Positions 45,583-54,637 are shown, numbered from the stretch's first letter. The stretch: 64,000 bases of DNA from Frigoribacterium sp. PhB160 (GCF_003751785.1 NZ_RKIE01000001.1:659564-723563), one strand, 5' to 3'. Made by a program: numbers and translations. The notes: generated from the letters alone by a model not told the origin.

Positions 45583-46338
45583 GTGAGACGGTTCGTCGGC
45601 CTCCTGCGCCTCCTCGCGGCGGCCGCCGCGCTGACGGCGCTCGTCGGCAACTTCGTCTACGTGCTCGGCTTCTCGACCTTCACGTCGGTGAACTACTTCA
45701 GCTACTTCACCCAGCAGAGCAACACCGCCAACGCCGCGGTGCTCGTCGCGTCGGGCGTCACCGCGCTCCGCGGGCGGAGCGAGTCGCGCCTCTTCGCGGC
45801 CGTGCACGCGCTCGTCACCACCTACGTCATCGTGTCGGGCGTCGTGTACGCCATCATCGTCGCGGAGTCGGTCTCGAACGGCTACCCCATCGGCGTCCCG
45901 TGGTCGAGCCAGGTGCTGCACTTCTGGATCCCGACTTTCGTCGTCGTCGACTGGATCGCCGCGCCGGGCCGGACGCGCGTCAGCTGGAAGGTGCTGTCGG
46001 TCGTGCTCGTGTACCCGATCGTCTGGGGCATCGCGACCATCGTCCGCGGTGCCGAGGTCGGCTGGTACCCGTACTTCTTCCTCGACCCCGCCCAGGTGCT
46101 CTGGCCGGGGGAGTACCTCACGTACAACGCTCTCGCGCTCGGCACGATCGTGGGGGTGCTCGTGGGGCTGATCGCGCTCAGCCACCTGCGTCCCCGGGGC
46201 GACGCCGGCGCCGACGGTGCGCCTCCTCGGGGCGGGGGTCAGGCGGCGGGGGCGGAGCCGTCGGTCGAGGGCTCGGTCGACGCGCCCGGGTCGGTCGGGT
46301 CGCCGGTCGGGCCGGGGGCCGCGACGCGGTCGAGGTAG
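45583..46338 (+). CDS. Pr6Pr-like membrane protein
   Basis: 251 residues, GTG start. Six hydrophobic helices in the first 205 residues, with the family's 'SYFTQQSNTANAAVL' motif after helix 1, 'GVPWSSQVLHFWIPTFVVVDWI' in the middle and 'YPYFFLDPAQVLWPGEYLTY' near the end. Proteins of this type (FAR-17a/AIG1-related, Pr6Pr) are common in actinobacteria without a known role. The last 45 residues are Gly/Ala/Pro-rich. Its end overlaps the end of the convergent amine oxidase gene by 100 bp, and both proteins have low-complexity tails there. Confidence 0.75.
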   Translation: MRRFVGLLRLLAAAAALTALVGNFVYVLGFSTFTSVNYFSYFTQQSNTANAAVLVASGVTALRGRSESRLFAAVHALVTTYVIVSGVVYAIIVAESVSNGYPIGVPWSSQVLHFWIPTFVVVDWIAAPGRTRVSWKVLSVVLVYPIVWGIATIVRGAEVGWYPYFFLDPAQVLWPGEYLTYNALALGTIVGVLVGLIALSHLRPRGDAGADGAPPRGGGQAAGAEPSVEGSVDAPGSVGSPVGPGAATRSR

Positions 46339-47798
46339 GGCGCGAGGCTCGACATGATCGCGGCCACCGCGGCGTCGTCGTCGAGCTCGAGGGCGGCCAC
46401 CGCGTCGTCGCCCCCGGTCAGCGCGCCGAGGACGGGCACGCCCGTGGCCGGCATGAGGTTGACGAAGAGCCGGTACGGGCCGTCTCCGTCGAGAAGGGCC
46501 CAGACCGTGGCCTCGGTCGACCAGAACGGTTCGTCGAAGCGGAGCCAGACGACCTCCTGCTGGCCGACGCCCAGGGCGGCGATCGCGTCGAGGTGCGCCG
46601 TGGGGAGGTCGGGGGCGAACTCGGTCGTGCCCGCCTGCAGGACTCCGAGCGGGAGGGTCGACACGACGCGGTCGGCGGAGAGCGACTCGCCGGTGGCGAG
46701 GCGGAGGCCGACGCCCTGGTCGCCGTGCTGGAGGCGCACCACCGTGCTGCCGCGGAGGACGTCGAGGCCCTCGAGCTGCGCCGTCACGAACGACGAGAGG
46801 CTGCCGGTGACGAGGGGCTCGCCGCCCGGGAGGAGGTCGGCTGTGGTCGTCGCGGTGCTGGTCTCCCCGCCGGTCTCCCTGCCGGTCTCGGACGCGGCGA
46901 GGTCGTCGGGTCCGGCGCCGAAGCGGACCGGCACGGCCTCGTCGAGGAGCCAGGCGAGGCGGTCGGCCTCGGACACCCCGGCGTCGTCGGGAGCGGACGA
47001 CACGGCGTCGGCACCGGAGCCCACGACGGCCTGGGAGACGGTGAGGCTCTCGGGCTGCCGCGACGCCCAGGCCGCGGCGGCGGCGACGGCGGCTGCGGGG
47101 CCGTCGCCGAGGGAGGTCGTCGTCCCGGCGGTCGTGCGGGCGTCGACCGTCGAGGGCACGGGCACGGTCGTCACGCCGGCGAGGGCGAGCGCGGCTCGGA
47201 GGGCCACGGCGGCCTCGCCGCGGGGGACCCCGGCTCCGAGCTCGACGGGGAAGGGCCACGAGTCGTCGCCGACCGAGTGGACGCGACCGCCGACCCGGTC
47301 GCGGGCCTCGACCACGACGACGTCGAAGCCGCGGTCGGCGAGGCTGCGGGCGGCGGTGGCGCCGGCCATCCCCGCGCCGACGACGGCGATCCGCTCGCCG
47401 GGGGAGGCGACGGCGGCGACGGCCTCGGCGACCTCGAAGCCGCTCACCCGCGCGCCCGAGACCGTCCCGGCCGAGGACGACGCCGTCGCCTCGCCGGCGA
47501 GGAAGAGCCGGTCGTCGACCGGGTCGCGCAGGGTCGCGCGGTCGGTGTCGGAGGAGCCCGTCGTGAGGTAGCTCGTGGCGCCGAGCGAGTAGGGGTCGGT
47601 GGCCCAGGCGCTGCGTTCGACGGCGACGGGGGCCGCGCCGGCGGGCACGGCGGTCGGGGTCGGGGTCGGGGTGGCCGTGGCGGGCGGCGTGGTCGCGGTG
47701 GCGACGGGCGCGGGCGCGTCGGGGGTGCAGGCGGTCAGCAGGAGCACGGCGGCCCCCGAGACCGAGCCCGTCAGGAACGCGCGACGACTGATGCCCAT
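46239..47798 (-). CDS. Flavin amine oxidase-like lipoprotein, apparently circularly permuted
   Basis: 519 residues. A twin-arginine-like start (SRRAFLTG) and lipobox LTAC (Cys24) indicate an exported lipoprotein. In normal amine oxidases the dinucleotide-binding motif is at the N-terminus and the segment with W..DPYS..., FAGEAT and GA..SG..AA is at the C-terminus. Here that C-terminal segment comes first (W65 to about residue 126, with LAGEATA at 100-106), and the GAGMAGATAARSL motif follows at 141-153 with EARDRVGGRVHS at 164-175. The protein ends where the W..DPYS block would normally begin, in a Pro/Thr tail. All parts of the fold are present, so it may be active. Substrate unknown. Confidence 0.83.
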   Translation of the reverse strand: MGISRRAFLTGSVSGAAVLLLTACTPDAPAPVATATTPPATATPTPTPTAVPAGAAPVAVERSAWATDPYSLGATSYLTTGSSDTDRATLRDPVDDRLFLAGEATASSSAGTVSGARVSGFEVAEAVAAVASPGERIAVVGAGMAGATAARSLADRGFDVVVVEARDRVGGRVHSVGDDSWPFPVELGAGVPRGEAAVALRAALALAGVTTVPVPSTVDARTTAGTTTSLGDGPAAAVAAAAAWASRQPESLTVSQAVVGSGADAVSSAPDDAGVSEADRLAWLLDEAVPVRFGAGPDDLAASETGRETGGETSTATTTADLLPGGEPLVTGSLSSFVTAQLEGLDVLRGSTVVRLQHGDQGVGLRLATGESLSADRVVSTLPLGVLQAGTTEFAPDLPTAHLDAIAALGVGQQEVVWLRFDEPFWSTEATVWALLDGDGPYRLFVNLMPATGVPVLGALTGGDDAVAALELDDDAAVAAIMSSLAPYLDRVAAPGPTGDPTDPGASTEPSTDGSAPAA

Positions 47799-47864
47799 GG
47801 TGCGTCCATTGTCGCAGCGAGTGCCCCGCCTGTCGCGCGCGGCGGCCCGGCCGGCGGGCCGGTC

Positions 47865-48662
47865 TCAGGCGTCGACGGCCTCGAGGTACGTGCGCAGCAG
47901 GTCGGTCACCTGGTCGACCGGGGCGAGCGACGACGCGTGGTCCTGGCCGACGAGCTCGAAGAACGCGGCCTCGGGCATGCGGCGGGCGGCGTCCTGCGAC
48001 TCGCGGTGCCGGGCGACGTCGCGGGTGCCGGCGAGCAGCAGCGTCGGCACGCGCACCGAGTCGAGCTGCTCGGCCGTGAGCCCGCCGCCGGTCTCGGCCG
48101 CGGTGAAGAACGCCGCCAGCGCGAGCGGGTCGTTCGTCGCGAACGCCTGCCGGGTCGCCGGGTCGATGCGGTGGCCGATCGTCTCGCCCCACCGGTCGAC
48201 GAAGGCCTCCATGCCGCCGGTCGTCAGCGCCTCGTGCCAGTCGGGGGTGAAGGTAGCCCCGATGTTGCCGTTCATGGGCGCCCAGCTCCCGCCGATCGTC
48301 GTCAGCGTCCGCAGCCGCGACGGCTCGTGCGCGGCCAGCGACAGCCCGATCCGCGCGCCGAACGAGTAGCCCACGTAGTGCACCGGCGAGAGCCCCGCGG
48401 CGTCGAGCACGGCCCCGACGTCGGCCCGGTGCAGCTGCATCGAGTAGGAGGCGACGTCGTGCGGCTTGCCGCTCCGCCCGTGCCCCCGCAGGTCGAGCGC
48501 CACGACGGTGAAGTCGCGCTCGAGGTCGCGCAGGTACCCGAGACCCCGCCAGCTTCCGCGCGACAGCCCGGAGCCGTGCACGAGCAGCAGCGGCGGCCCG
48601 TCGCCGTCGACCTCCCACGCGATGGGGGTGCCGTCGATCGGGTTGGTGGCCTCGGAACGCAT
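47865..48662 (-). CDS. Alpha/beta hydrolase
   Basis: 265 residues with the ATG at 48662, chosen because CAGACT lies 6 nt upstream and the fold starts soon after. Alpha/beta-hydrolase pattern: LLLVHGSGLSRGSW with the oxyanion His-Gly, VVALDLRGHGRSGKP, nucleophile Ser in YVGYSFGARIG, the acid in LAGTRDVARH and the His in VGQDHASS. The substrate cannot be predicted. Divergent from the nnrE gene, the two starts being 83 bp apart. Confidence 0.9.
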   Translation of the reverse strand: MRSEATNPIDGTPIAWEVDGDGPPLLLVHGSGLSRGSWRGLGYLRDLERDFTVVALDLRGHGRSGKPHDVASYSMQLHRADVGAVLDAAGLSPVHYVGYSFGARIGLSLAAHEPSRLRTLTTIGGSWAPMNGNIGATFTPDWHEALTTGGMEAFVDRWGETIGHRIDPATRQAFATNDPLALAAFFTAAETGGGLTAEQLDSVRVPTLLLAGTRDVARHRESQDAARRMPEAAFFELVGQDHASSLAPVDQVTDLLRTYLEAVDA

Positions 48663-48668
48663 CCCCCC

Positions 48669-48674
48669 AGTCTG
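48669..48674 (-). promoter_or_regulatory. -10 element, leaderless start
   Basis: CAGACT on the minus strand, 6 nt before the ATG at 48662. Confidence 0.5.
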
Positions 48675-48732
48675 GCAGCGCCCCGTCGACCGACCGCACC
48701 GCCGGGGGAGGACGGGGAGGCTCGCCTCGGTC

Positions 48733-48738
48733 CACGAT
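48733..48738 (+). promoter_or_regulatory. -10 element, leaderless start
   Basis: CACGAT, 7 nt before the ATG at 48746. Confidence 0.5.
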
Positions 48739-48745
48739 GGAGCCC

Positions 48746-49450
48746 ATGGTCCACGCATGGTCGGCAGCCCAGGTCCGCGCGGCGGAGGAGCCGCACCTCG
48801 ACGCGGGCGAGCCGCTGATGGCGAGGGCGAGCGCAGGCCTGGCCGAGGGGGTGCGGGGTCTGCTCCGCGCCTCCTCGTCGTGGCCGGCGCCCGTCGTGCT
48901 GCTGGTCGGCAGCGGCAGCAACGGCGGCGACGCGCTGTTCGCGGGCGCCCTGCTCGCCGCGGACGGCTGCCCGGTGACGGTCGTCCCGACGGGGTCGCGC
49001 GTGCACGAGGAGGGCCTCGAGGCCGCTCGGGACGCGGGTGCCGTCGTCGACGACCCCGTGGCCTGGTCGACCGCGGACGGGGCCGCTCGCCGCCTCGCCG
49101 AGACCGGGGCCGCCGTGCTGCTCGACGGCGTCGTCGGGACGGGCACGAGCGGGTCGCCGGCGCTCCGCGGGGCGGGCCGACGCGTCGTGGAGGCGCTGCT
49201 CGCGTCCCGCGGCGCCGGTCGCCTGCCGCTCGTCGTCGCCGTCGACCTGCCCAGCGGCGTCGGCCCGGACGACGGGTCGGTGCCCGACGACGCGGTGCTG
49301 CCGGCCGACCTCACGGTCACCTTCGGCGGACGCAAGGCGGGGCTCGTGCTCGCGCCCGGGTCGGCCCTGGCCGGGCGGGTCGAGGTCGTCGAGATCGGCA
49401 TCGAGGCCGACCTCGCGGCGATGCCGCCGCTGGTCACGCTCCCCGACTGA
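48746..49450 (+). CDS. nnrE: NAD(P)H-hydrate epimerase
   Basis: Epimerises damaged, hydrated NAD(P)H so that the dehydratase can repair it; YjeF N-terminal domain alone, 234 residues from the ATG at 48746 (an ATG three codons earlier is possible). AWSAAQVRAAEEPHL is the typical start, VVLLVGSGSNGGDALFAGAL holds the N-G-G-D nucleotide-binding motif, LLDGVVGTGTSGSP and VAVDLPSGVGPDDGSV follow as in the family. In many bacteria this domain is fused to the NnrD dehydratase; here it is not, and no nnrD is adjacent. Confidence 0.9.
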   Translation: MVHAWSAAQVRAAEEPHLDAGEPLMARASAGLAEGVRGLLRASSSWPAPVVLLVGSGSNGGDALFAGALLAADGCPVTVVPTGSRVHEEGLEAARDAGAVVDDPVAWSTADGAARRLAETGAAVLLDGVVGTGTSGSPALRGAGRRVVEALLASRGAGRLPLVVAVDLPSGVGPDDGSVPDDAVLPADLTVTFGGRKAGLVLAPGSALAGRVEVVEIGIEADLAAMPPLVTLPD

Positions 49451-49470
49451 GGCCGCGGGGCCGTCGTCGC

Positions 49471-50967
49471 CTAGTTCCCCGGCCCGGCCTTCCCCGGCCC
49501 TGACGCCTGTTTCCCGGGCCCCACGACGGACAGCGGGCTCGTGATCGACTCGAGCGACTTCCGTTCGGCAGCCACCCCGAAGATCAGGGCGACGACCCCG
49601 CCGACGAGCATGATCCCCGCGCCGAGGAAGTAGCCGAAGGTCAGCGGGCCGCGGTCGGTCCCGTCGCCGATCAGGGCGCCGTAGAGGGTGGGCGCGACCG
49701 CGCCGGCGATCTGGCCGAGCGCGAAGAAGTAGCCGATGACCTGACCGCGCAGCTCGAGCGGGAAGATCTCGCTCACCGTGAGGTACGCCGACGACGCGCC
49801 CGCCGAGGCGAAGAAGAACGAGACGCACCAGAAGATCGTCTGCGTGGTCGCCGACAGCAGGTCCATGTGGAAGAGCACCGCCGACACGGCGAGCACCACC
49901 GCGGAGACGCCGTAGGTGAGGAAGATCATCTGACGTCGGCCCCACGTGTCGAAGAGGTGGCCGAGCAGCAACGGCCCGAGCAGGTTGCCGATCGCGAACG
50001 GGAAGAAGAAGTACTGCGTCGACGCCGGGTCGGTGCCGTAGAAGTTCTGCAGGACGAGCGCGTACGTGAAGAAGATCGCGTTGTAGAGGAACGACTGCGT
50101 GATCATCATCGTCGCGGCGACCAGCGTGCGCTTCGGGTAGTCCTGGACCAGGGTGCGGACGATGACGCTGAACGGGATGCGGCCCTTGTCGGTCACCTCC
50201 AGCGCCTGGTCGTCGCTGACCGGCTCTAGGGTGCGGCCCTCGGCCTCGACGCGGTGCTCGATGTCGGTGACCGTCGCCTCCGCCTCCTCCTCGCGGCCGT
50301 GGGTCATCAGCCAGCGGGGGCTCTCGGGGATGTGGCGGCGCAGGTAGATGATGATCAGCCCCAGCACCGGGCCGATGAAGAAGCCGATGCGCCAGCCGAC
50401 GTTCTCGGCGAAGTAGTCGGTGTTCAGCAGGAACAGGTTGGCCGCCGAGCCGAGTGCGGCGCCGCCCCAGTACGTGCCGTTGATGGCGATGTCGACGCGG
50501 CCGCGGTACCGCGACGGGATGATCTCGTCGATGGCCGAGTTGATGGCGGCGTACTCGCCGCCGATGCCCATGCCGGCGATGAAGCGGAACACGGCGAGGA
50601 AGGCGAAGCTCGGCGACAGGCCCGCGAGCCCGCTCGCGACCAGGTAGATCGCGAGCGTGAGGATGAACAGCTTCTTGCGCCCGAGGGTGTCGCTCAGCCG
50701 TCCGAAGATCAGTGCGCCCGCCACCTGGCCGAGCAGGTAGATCGTGCCGAGGTAGCCGACCTGCGCGGCGGTGAGCCCGAGGTCGGCCTGGAACCCGGCC
50801 GAGGCGACGATCTGGATCTCGAGCCCGTCGAGCACCCACGAGAACCCGAGCCCGACGACGATCGTCCAGTGGAACTTCGTCCAGGGGAGGCGGTCCATGC
50901 GGGCCGGGACGAGGCTGCGGACCGTGCCGCCCCCGCCTCCCCTCGACGTGGTCGACGAGCTGCTCAT
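49471..50967 (-). CDS. MFS transporter, sugar-porter type
   Basis: Secondary transporter, 498 residues with the ATG at 50967 after a strong GGGGAGGT ribosome site. Twelve helices; a long N-terminal soluble tail (35 residues) and a central cytoplasmic loop (about 205-265). Sugar-porter-like motifs: IFGRLSDTLGRKKLFIL between helices 2 and 3, 'RFIAGMGIGGEYAAINSAIDE' in helix 4 region, ESPRWLMTHGR after helix 6 and LLLGHLFDTWGRRQM between helices 8 and 9. The 'GIGGEYAAINSAIDEIIP' form is that of the metabolite:H+ symporter / putative niacin- or aromatic-acid-like group. Substrate open. Confidence 0.86.
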   Translation of the reverse strand: MSSSSTTSRGGGGGTVRSLVPARMDRLPWTKFHWTIVVGLGFSWVLDGLEIQIVASAGFQADLGLTAAQVGYLGTIYLLGQVAGALIFGRLSDTLGRKKLFILTLAIYLVASGLAGLSPSFAFLAVFRFIAGMGIGGEYAAINSAIDEIIPSRYRGRVDIAINGTYWGGAALGSAANLFLLNTDYFAENVGWRIGFFIGPVLGLIIIYLRRHIPESPRWLMTHGREEEAEATVTDIEHRVEAEGRTLEPVSDDQALEVTDKGRIPFSVIVRTLVQDYPKRTLVAATMMITQSFLYNAIFFTYALVLQNFYGTDPASTQYFFFPFAIGNLLGPLLLGHLFDTWGRRQMIFLTYGVSAVVLAVSAVLFHMDLLSATTQTIFWCVSFFFASAGASSAYLTVSEIFPLELRGQVIGYFFALGQIAGAVAPTLYGALIGDGTDRGPLTFGYFLGAGIMLVGGVVALIFGVAAERKSLESITSPLSVVGPGKQASGPGKAGPGN

Positions 50968-51044
50968 GGTGACCTCCCCGGTGCGCGGTGTGCATCCGTG
51001 CAGAGGGTGCACGAACACCGGGCGACGCTACCCCCGGAGCGCGG

Positions 51045-52532
51045 CTAGTGCGCGACGATCGGCTCGGCGCCCTCGGTCACCGGCGGGCGTCGGACGAAGA
51101 ACGCCCCGACCACGGCGAAGAGCGAGATGACCGCGCCGACGAGGAACGCGGCGCGGACGCCCGCGCTGGCGGCGGCGATGTCACCGGCACCGCCGCTCGC
51201 GGCCGAGACCGTGGCGAGGGTCATGACGGTCACGAAGACGGCCGTGCCGGCGGCGCCGGCCACCTGCTGCACCGTGCCGACGATCGCGCTGCCGTGCGAG
51301 TAGAGCTTGCCGGGCAGCGAGCCGAGGCCGGAGGTGAAGAGGGGCGTGAACATGAGGGCGAGGCCGACGCTGAGCGCGACGTGGGCAGCCAGCACGAGCG
51401 GGATCGGCGTGAACTCCGACACGGTCGAGAGGAACCACAGCACCGCGCTGACGAGCATCGTGCCGGGCACGAGCAGCACGGTCGGGCCGTGCTTGTCGAA
51501 GATCCGACCGACGATCGGCGACAGCACGCCCTGCAGCAGGCCGCCGGGCAGCAGCAGCAGGCCGGTGGCGAGCGGGTCGAGGCCGTGGACGTTCTGCAGG
51601 TAGATCGGCAGCACGATCAGCGTGCCGAAGAGCGCGATCATGCCGACGCCGAGCACGAGCACCGAGGTCGTGAAGGTGCGCGAGAGGAAGGTGCGGAGGT
51701 CGAGGAGCGCCTTGTCGTCACGCTGCAGGGCCCGCTGGCGCAGGACGAAGGCGAGCAGGGCGACGACGCCGACGCCGATCGGCACCCACGCCGGCACGGC
51801 GGCCTCGGCGCCCTCGCCGATCGAGCTGAGGCCGAAGACGATGCCGCCGAAGGCGAACGCCGAGAGGATCACCGAGAGCACGTCGAGCGGGACCTTGCGG
51901 GGGGTCGTGACGTTCTTGACCCGCACGGCGCCGAGGGCCAGGGCGGCGAGGGCGATGGGCAGCACGATGATGAACATGAAGCGCCACTCGAGGACGCTGA
52001 GGATGACGCCGGAGATGGTCGGGCCGATGGCCGGGGCGACCGAGATGACGATCGAGATGTTGCCCATCGTGCGGCCGCGCGTCGCGGCGGGAACGAGCGT
52101 CAGCACCGTCGTCATCAGCAGCGGCATCATGATCGCCGTGCCGGAGGCCTGGACGATGCGGCCCATCAGCAGGACGCCGAAGCCGGGCGCGATCGCCGAG
52201 ATGGCCGTGCCGAGGCTGAAGAGGCTCATCGCGGTGATGAACACGGGGCGCGTGTTGAAGCGCTGCAGGAGGAAGCCGGTGATCGGGATGACGACGGCCA
52301 TCGTCAGCATGAATCCGGTCGTCAGCCACTGGCCGGCCGTGACGGTGATGTCGAGGTCGCGCGTGAGGCTGGGCAGCGCCACGCCCATGATCGTCTCGTT
52401 GAGGATGACGACGAACGCGGAGACGAGCAGCAGTCCGATGACGAGCTTGTTGCGCGCGGCGAGGCTCGCGTCGTCGCCGGGGGCGGCGTCGCCCGCGGGC
52501 GCGGAGGTGGGGGCGGCGGTGTCGCTCGTCAT
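51045..52532 (-). CDS. MFS multidrug exporter, DHA2 (14-helix) family
   Basis: Proton-driven drug efflux protein, 495 residues with about 14 helices. 'VVILNETIMGVALPSLTRDL' in helix 1, QWLTTGFMLTMAVVIPITGF, LMGRIVQASGTAIMMPLLMT and 'GPTISGVILSVLEWRFMFII' are typical of LmrB/EmrB-like DHA2 pumps. GGGAGA precedes the ATG. A perfect palindrome GAACCATCTGGTTC lies 68 bp upstream, like a TetR-family operator, but no tetR gene is adjacent. Confidence 0.92.
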   Translation of the reverse strand: MTSDTAAPTSAPAGDAAPGDDASLAARNKLVIGLLLVSAFVVILNETIMGVALPSLTRDLDITVTAGQWLTTGFMLTMAVVIPITGFLLQRFNTRPVFITAMSLFSLGTAISAIAPGFGVLLMGRIVQASGTAIMMPLLMTTVLTLVPAATRGRTMGNISIVISVAPAIGPTISGVILSVLEWRFMFIIVLPIALAALALGAVRVKNVTTPRKVPLDVLSVILSAFAFGGIVFGLSSIGEGAEAAVPAWVPIGVGVVALLAFVLRQRALQRDDKALLDLRTFLSRTFTTSVLVLGVGMIALFGTLIVLPIYLQNVHGLDPLATGLLLLPGGLLQGVLSPIVGRIFDKHGPTVLLVPGTMLVSAVLWFLSTVSEFTPIPLVLAAHVALSVGLALMFTPLFTSGLGSLPGKLYSHGSAIVGTVQQVAGAAGTAVFVTVMTLATVSAASGGAGDIAAASAGVRAAFLVGAVISLFAVVGAFFVRRPPVTEGAEPIVAH

Positions 52533-52599
52533 GTGATCTCCCAGGAGGGGCAGGCGGGTGGCGGTCCGTCTCTCCGTCGAGACCGCAGATGCAGCGTCC

Positions 52600-52613
52600 G
52601 AACCATCTGGTTC
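52600..52613. promoter_or_regulatory. TetR-type operator-like palindrome upstream of the DHA2 gene
   Basis: GAACCATCTGGTTC: perfect 14-bp palindrome in a distinctly AT-richer patch, in the expected promoter region of the exporter gene. Assignment to a TetR-family repressor is inference from the palindrome type and the pump. Confidence 0.55.
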
Positions 52614-52658
52614 ATTCCCGATCCGCGCGACGCGCCGAGGAGGCCGCCACCCGGGGGG

Positions 52659-53534
52659 TCAGACGTCCCGCCGCTTGGCCAGCGTCAGCGCGAGGCCGAA
52701 CAGCACGACGACCCAGCCGACGAGCACGAGCAGCGCCTGCCAGGGCTCGAGCACCACGGCGCCGTCGAGGGCCGGCGCGCTGAGCACCGACGCGCCGTCG
52801 ACCGGGTAGTCGTAGAGCCTCGTGCCGGCCTGCGGCGGGGTGAACTCGTACAGCGTGTAGATCCAGGCCTTCGCGATGAGGCCCTGGGCGATGCCGAAGA
52901 TGATCGGCAGCACGAACACCACGCCGATCGCCGCGGCGATGCCGCCGGCGCCGTTGCGGATGATCGCCCCGAGCCCGAAGGCGATCATCGCGGTGAAGGC
53001 GACGGTGGCGGCGGCGCCCACGACCGACTGCCAGAGCCGGCCGTCGGAGAGGTCGACGTCGATGCCCTGACCCGACAGCAGCGGCGTCGCGACGAGGAGT
53101 CCGACGGCGAGCGAGAGCAGCGAGACCACGAAGGTGGTCGAGCCCACGAGGACGACCTTGGCCACGAGCGCCGACGTGCGACGGGGCACCGCCGCGAACG
53201 TGGAGCGGATCATGCCCGTGCCGTACTCGCCGGTGATGACGAGGGCGCCGAGCACCGCGGCGACGAGCTGGGCGAACGGCGAGCCGAAGGTGATGATCGT
53301 CACCGCGATCGACTGCTGCTGCTCGGGCGTCGCGTCGGTCGAGGAGAAGGCCGACGAGAGCGCGGCGCCCAGGGCGGCGAAGCCGACGAGGATGACGACG
53401 ATCACCGCGAAGCACCAGGCGGTCGACCGCAGGCTGCGCAGCTTGATCCACTCGGAGCGGAGGACGTGGCCGAAGCTGACGCCCGAGCCGGTCGCGTGGG
53501 CGTGGGTCGTGCGGGTGGTGGTGGCCGTGCTCAT
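52659..53534 (-). CDS. ABC-2 type transporter permease
   Basis: Membrane subunit of an export ABC system, 291 residues, six helices (first at about 38-58; the last near the C-terminus). Pattern GEYGTGMIRSTFAAVPRRTS after helix 2 is typical of bacitracin/lantibiotic-type ABC-2 permeases. The first 20 residues are His/Thr-rich and cytoplasmic. Start overlaps the ATPase stop by 4 bp, so the pair is one exporter. Confidence 0.88.
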   Translation of the reverse strand: MSTATTTRTTHAHATGSGVSFGHVLRSEWIKLRSLRSTAWCFAVIVVILVGFAALGAALSSAFSSTDATPEQQQSIAVTIITFGSPFAQLVAAVLGALVITGEYGTGMIRSTFAAVPRRTSALVAKVVLVGSTTFVVSLLSLAVGLLVATPLLSGQGIDVDLSDGRLWQSVVGAAATVAFTAMIAFGLGAIIRNGAGGIAAAIGVVFVLPIIFGIAQGLIAKAWIYTLYEFTPPQAGTRLYDYPVDGASVLSAPALDGAVVLEPWQALLVLVGWVVVLFGLALTLAKRRDV

Positions 53535-54484
53535 CGCTTCGCTCCCGAGGTCGTGGCGGACGCGTCGGGCGCGGGCGTGCCGCCCGCGTGGTACTCGACG
53601 CTGTCCTGGGTCAGGGTCATGTAGGCCTCCTCGAGGGAGCGGACGAGCGGGGTCAGCTCGTGCAGGACGATGCCCTGCGCGGCCGCCGCCTCGCCGACCT
53701 GCGCGGCGGTGACGCCCCGGAGGTCGAGGGCGCCGTCGTCCGTGGTCGTCGCGACGACCTCGGTGCGCGCCCGCAGCAGCTCCGACAGCTGGGCGAGGTG
53801 CGGGCTGCGGACGCGGACGCCGTCGCCCGAGGCCTGGGCGATGACGGTGCTGACCGGTGCGTCGGCGAGGACGCGCCCCCGGCCGAGCACGATGAGGTGG
53901 TCGGCGGTCTGCGCCATCTCGCTCATGAGGTGCGACGAGAGGAACACGGTGCGGCCCTCGCTCGCCAGGTGGCGCGCGAGAGTGCGCACCCAGACGACGC
54001 CCTCGGGGTCGAGGCCGTTGACGGGCTCGTCGAAGATGACGGTCGCCGGGTCGCCGAGCAGGGCGGCGGCGATGCCGAGGCGCTGGCCCATGCCGAGCGA
54101 GAACCCGCCGACGCGCTTCTTCGCGACCGACTCGAGGCCGGTGAGGGCGATCACCTCGCGGACGCGGGCCTTGCCGATGCCGTGCGTGGCGGCCATGGCG
54201 AGGAGGTGGTCGGCGGCGCTGCGGCCGCTGTGCACGGCCTTGGCGTCGAGCAGCACGCCCACCTCGCGGAGCGGCGCGCGGTGCTCGGCGTAGGGCCGGC
54301 CGTTGACCGTCACCGAGCCGGACGTCGGCCGGTCGAGCCCGACGATCATGCGCATCGTCGTCGACTTGCCGGCGCCGTTCGGTCCGAGGAAGCCGGTGAC
54401 GACCCCGGGGCGGACGGTGAAGCTGACGTCGTCGAGCGCCACCTTCGAGCCGTATCTCTTCGTGAGCGATCGAGCTTCGATCAT
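53531..54484 (-). CDS. ABC exporter ATPase (BcrA/DrrA-like)
   Basis: Energy subunit of the exporter encoded with the ABC-2 permease, 317 residues with the ATG at 54484. Walker A GPNGAGKST at 34-42, Q-loop region VGVLLDAKAVHSGRSAADHL, signature FSLGMGQRLGIAAALL in which the usual LSGGQ is LGMGQ, Walker B VIFDEPVNGLDPEG, and switch His in LSSHLMSEM. The group exports peptide antibiotics or drugs and often gives self- or cross-resistance. The divergent region 54485-54713 holds a GC palindrome and the promoter of the DedA gene. Confidence 0.92.
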   Translation of the reverse strand: MIEARSLTKRYGSKVALDDVSFTVRPGVVTGFLGPNGAGKSTTMRMIVGLDRPTSGSVTVNGRPYAEHRAPLREVGVLLDAKAVHSGRSAADHLLAMAATHGIGKARVREVIALTGLESVAKKRVGGFSLGMGQRLGIAAALLGDPATVIFDEPVNGLDPEGVVWVRTLARHLASEGRTVFLSSHLMSEMAQTADHLIVLGRGRVLADAPVSTVIAQASGDGVRVRSPHLAQLSELLRARTEVVATTTDDGALDLRGVTAAQVGEAAAAQGIVLHELTPLVRSLEEAYMTLTQDSVEYHAGGTPAPDASATTSGAKR

Positions 54485-54637
54485 GCGGGTCGTGCCTCTC
54501 GTCGTGGTTCTCGTCCCGCCGACCGGCGCGCGCCGTCGCACGCCGGGTCGCCGGCCTGCGTCGAGCCTAGGAGCGACCGTCCCCGGGGGCATCACCCGAC
54601 CGGACGACCCTCGGCCCCGCCCCGTGCGACGACCGGG

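Noticed and set aside
45370-49437. Minus-strand open frame of 1355 codons
   Set aside because: It runs out of frame across three real genes and two intergenic regions; its product is compositionally biased and non-homologous.
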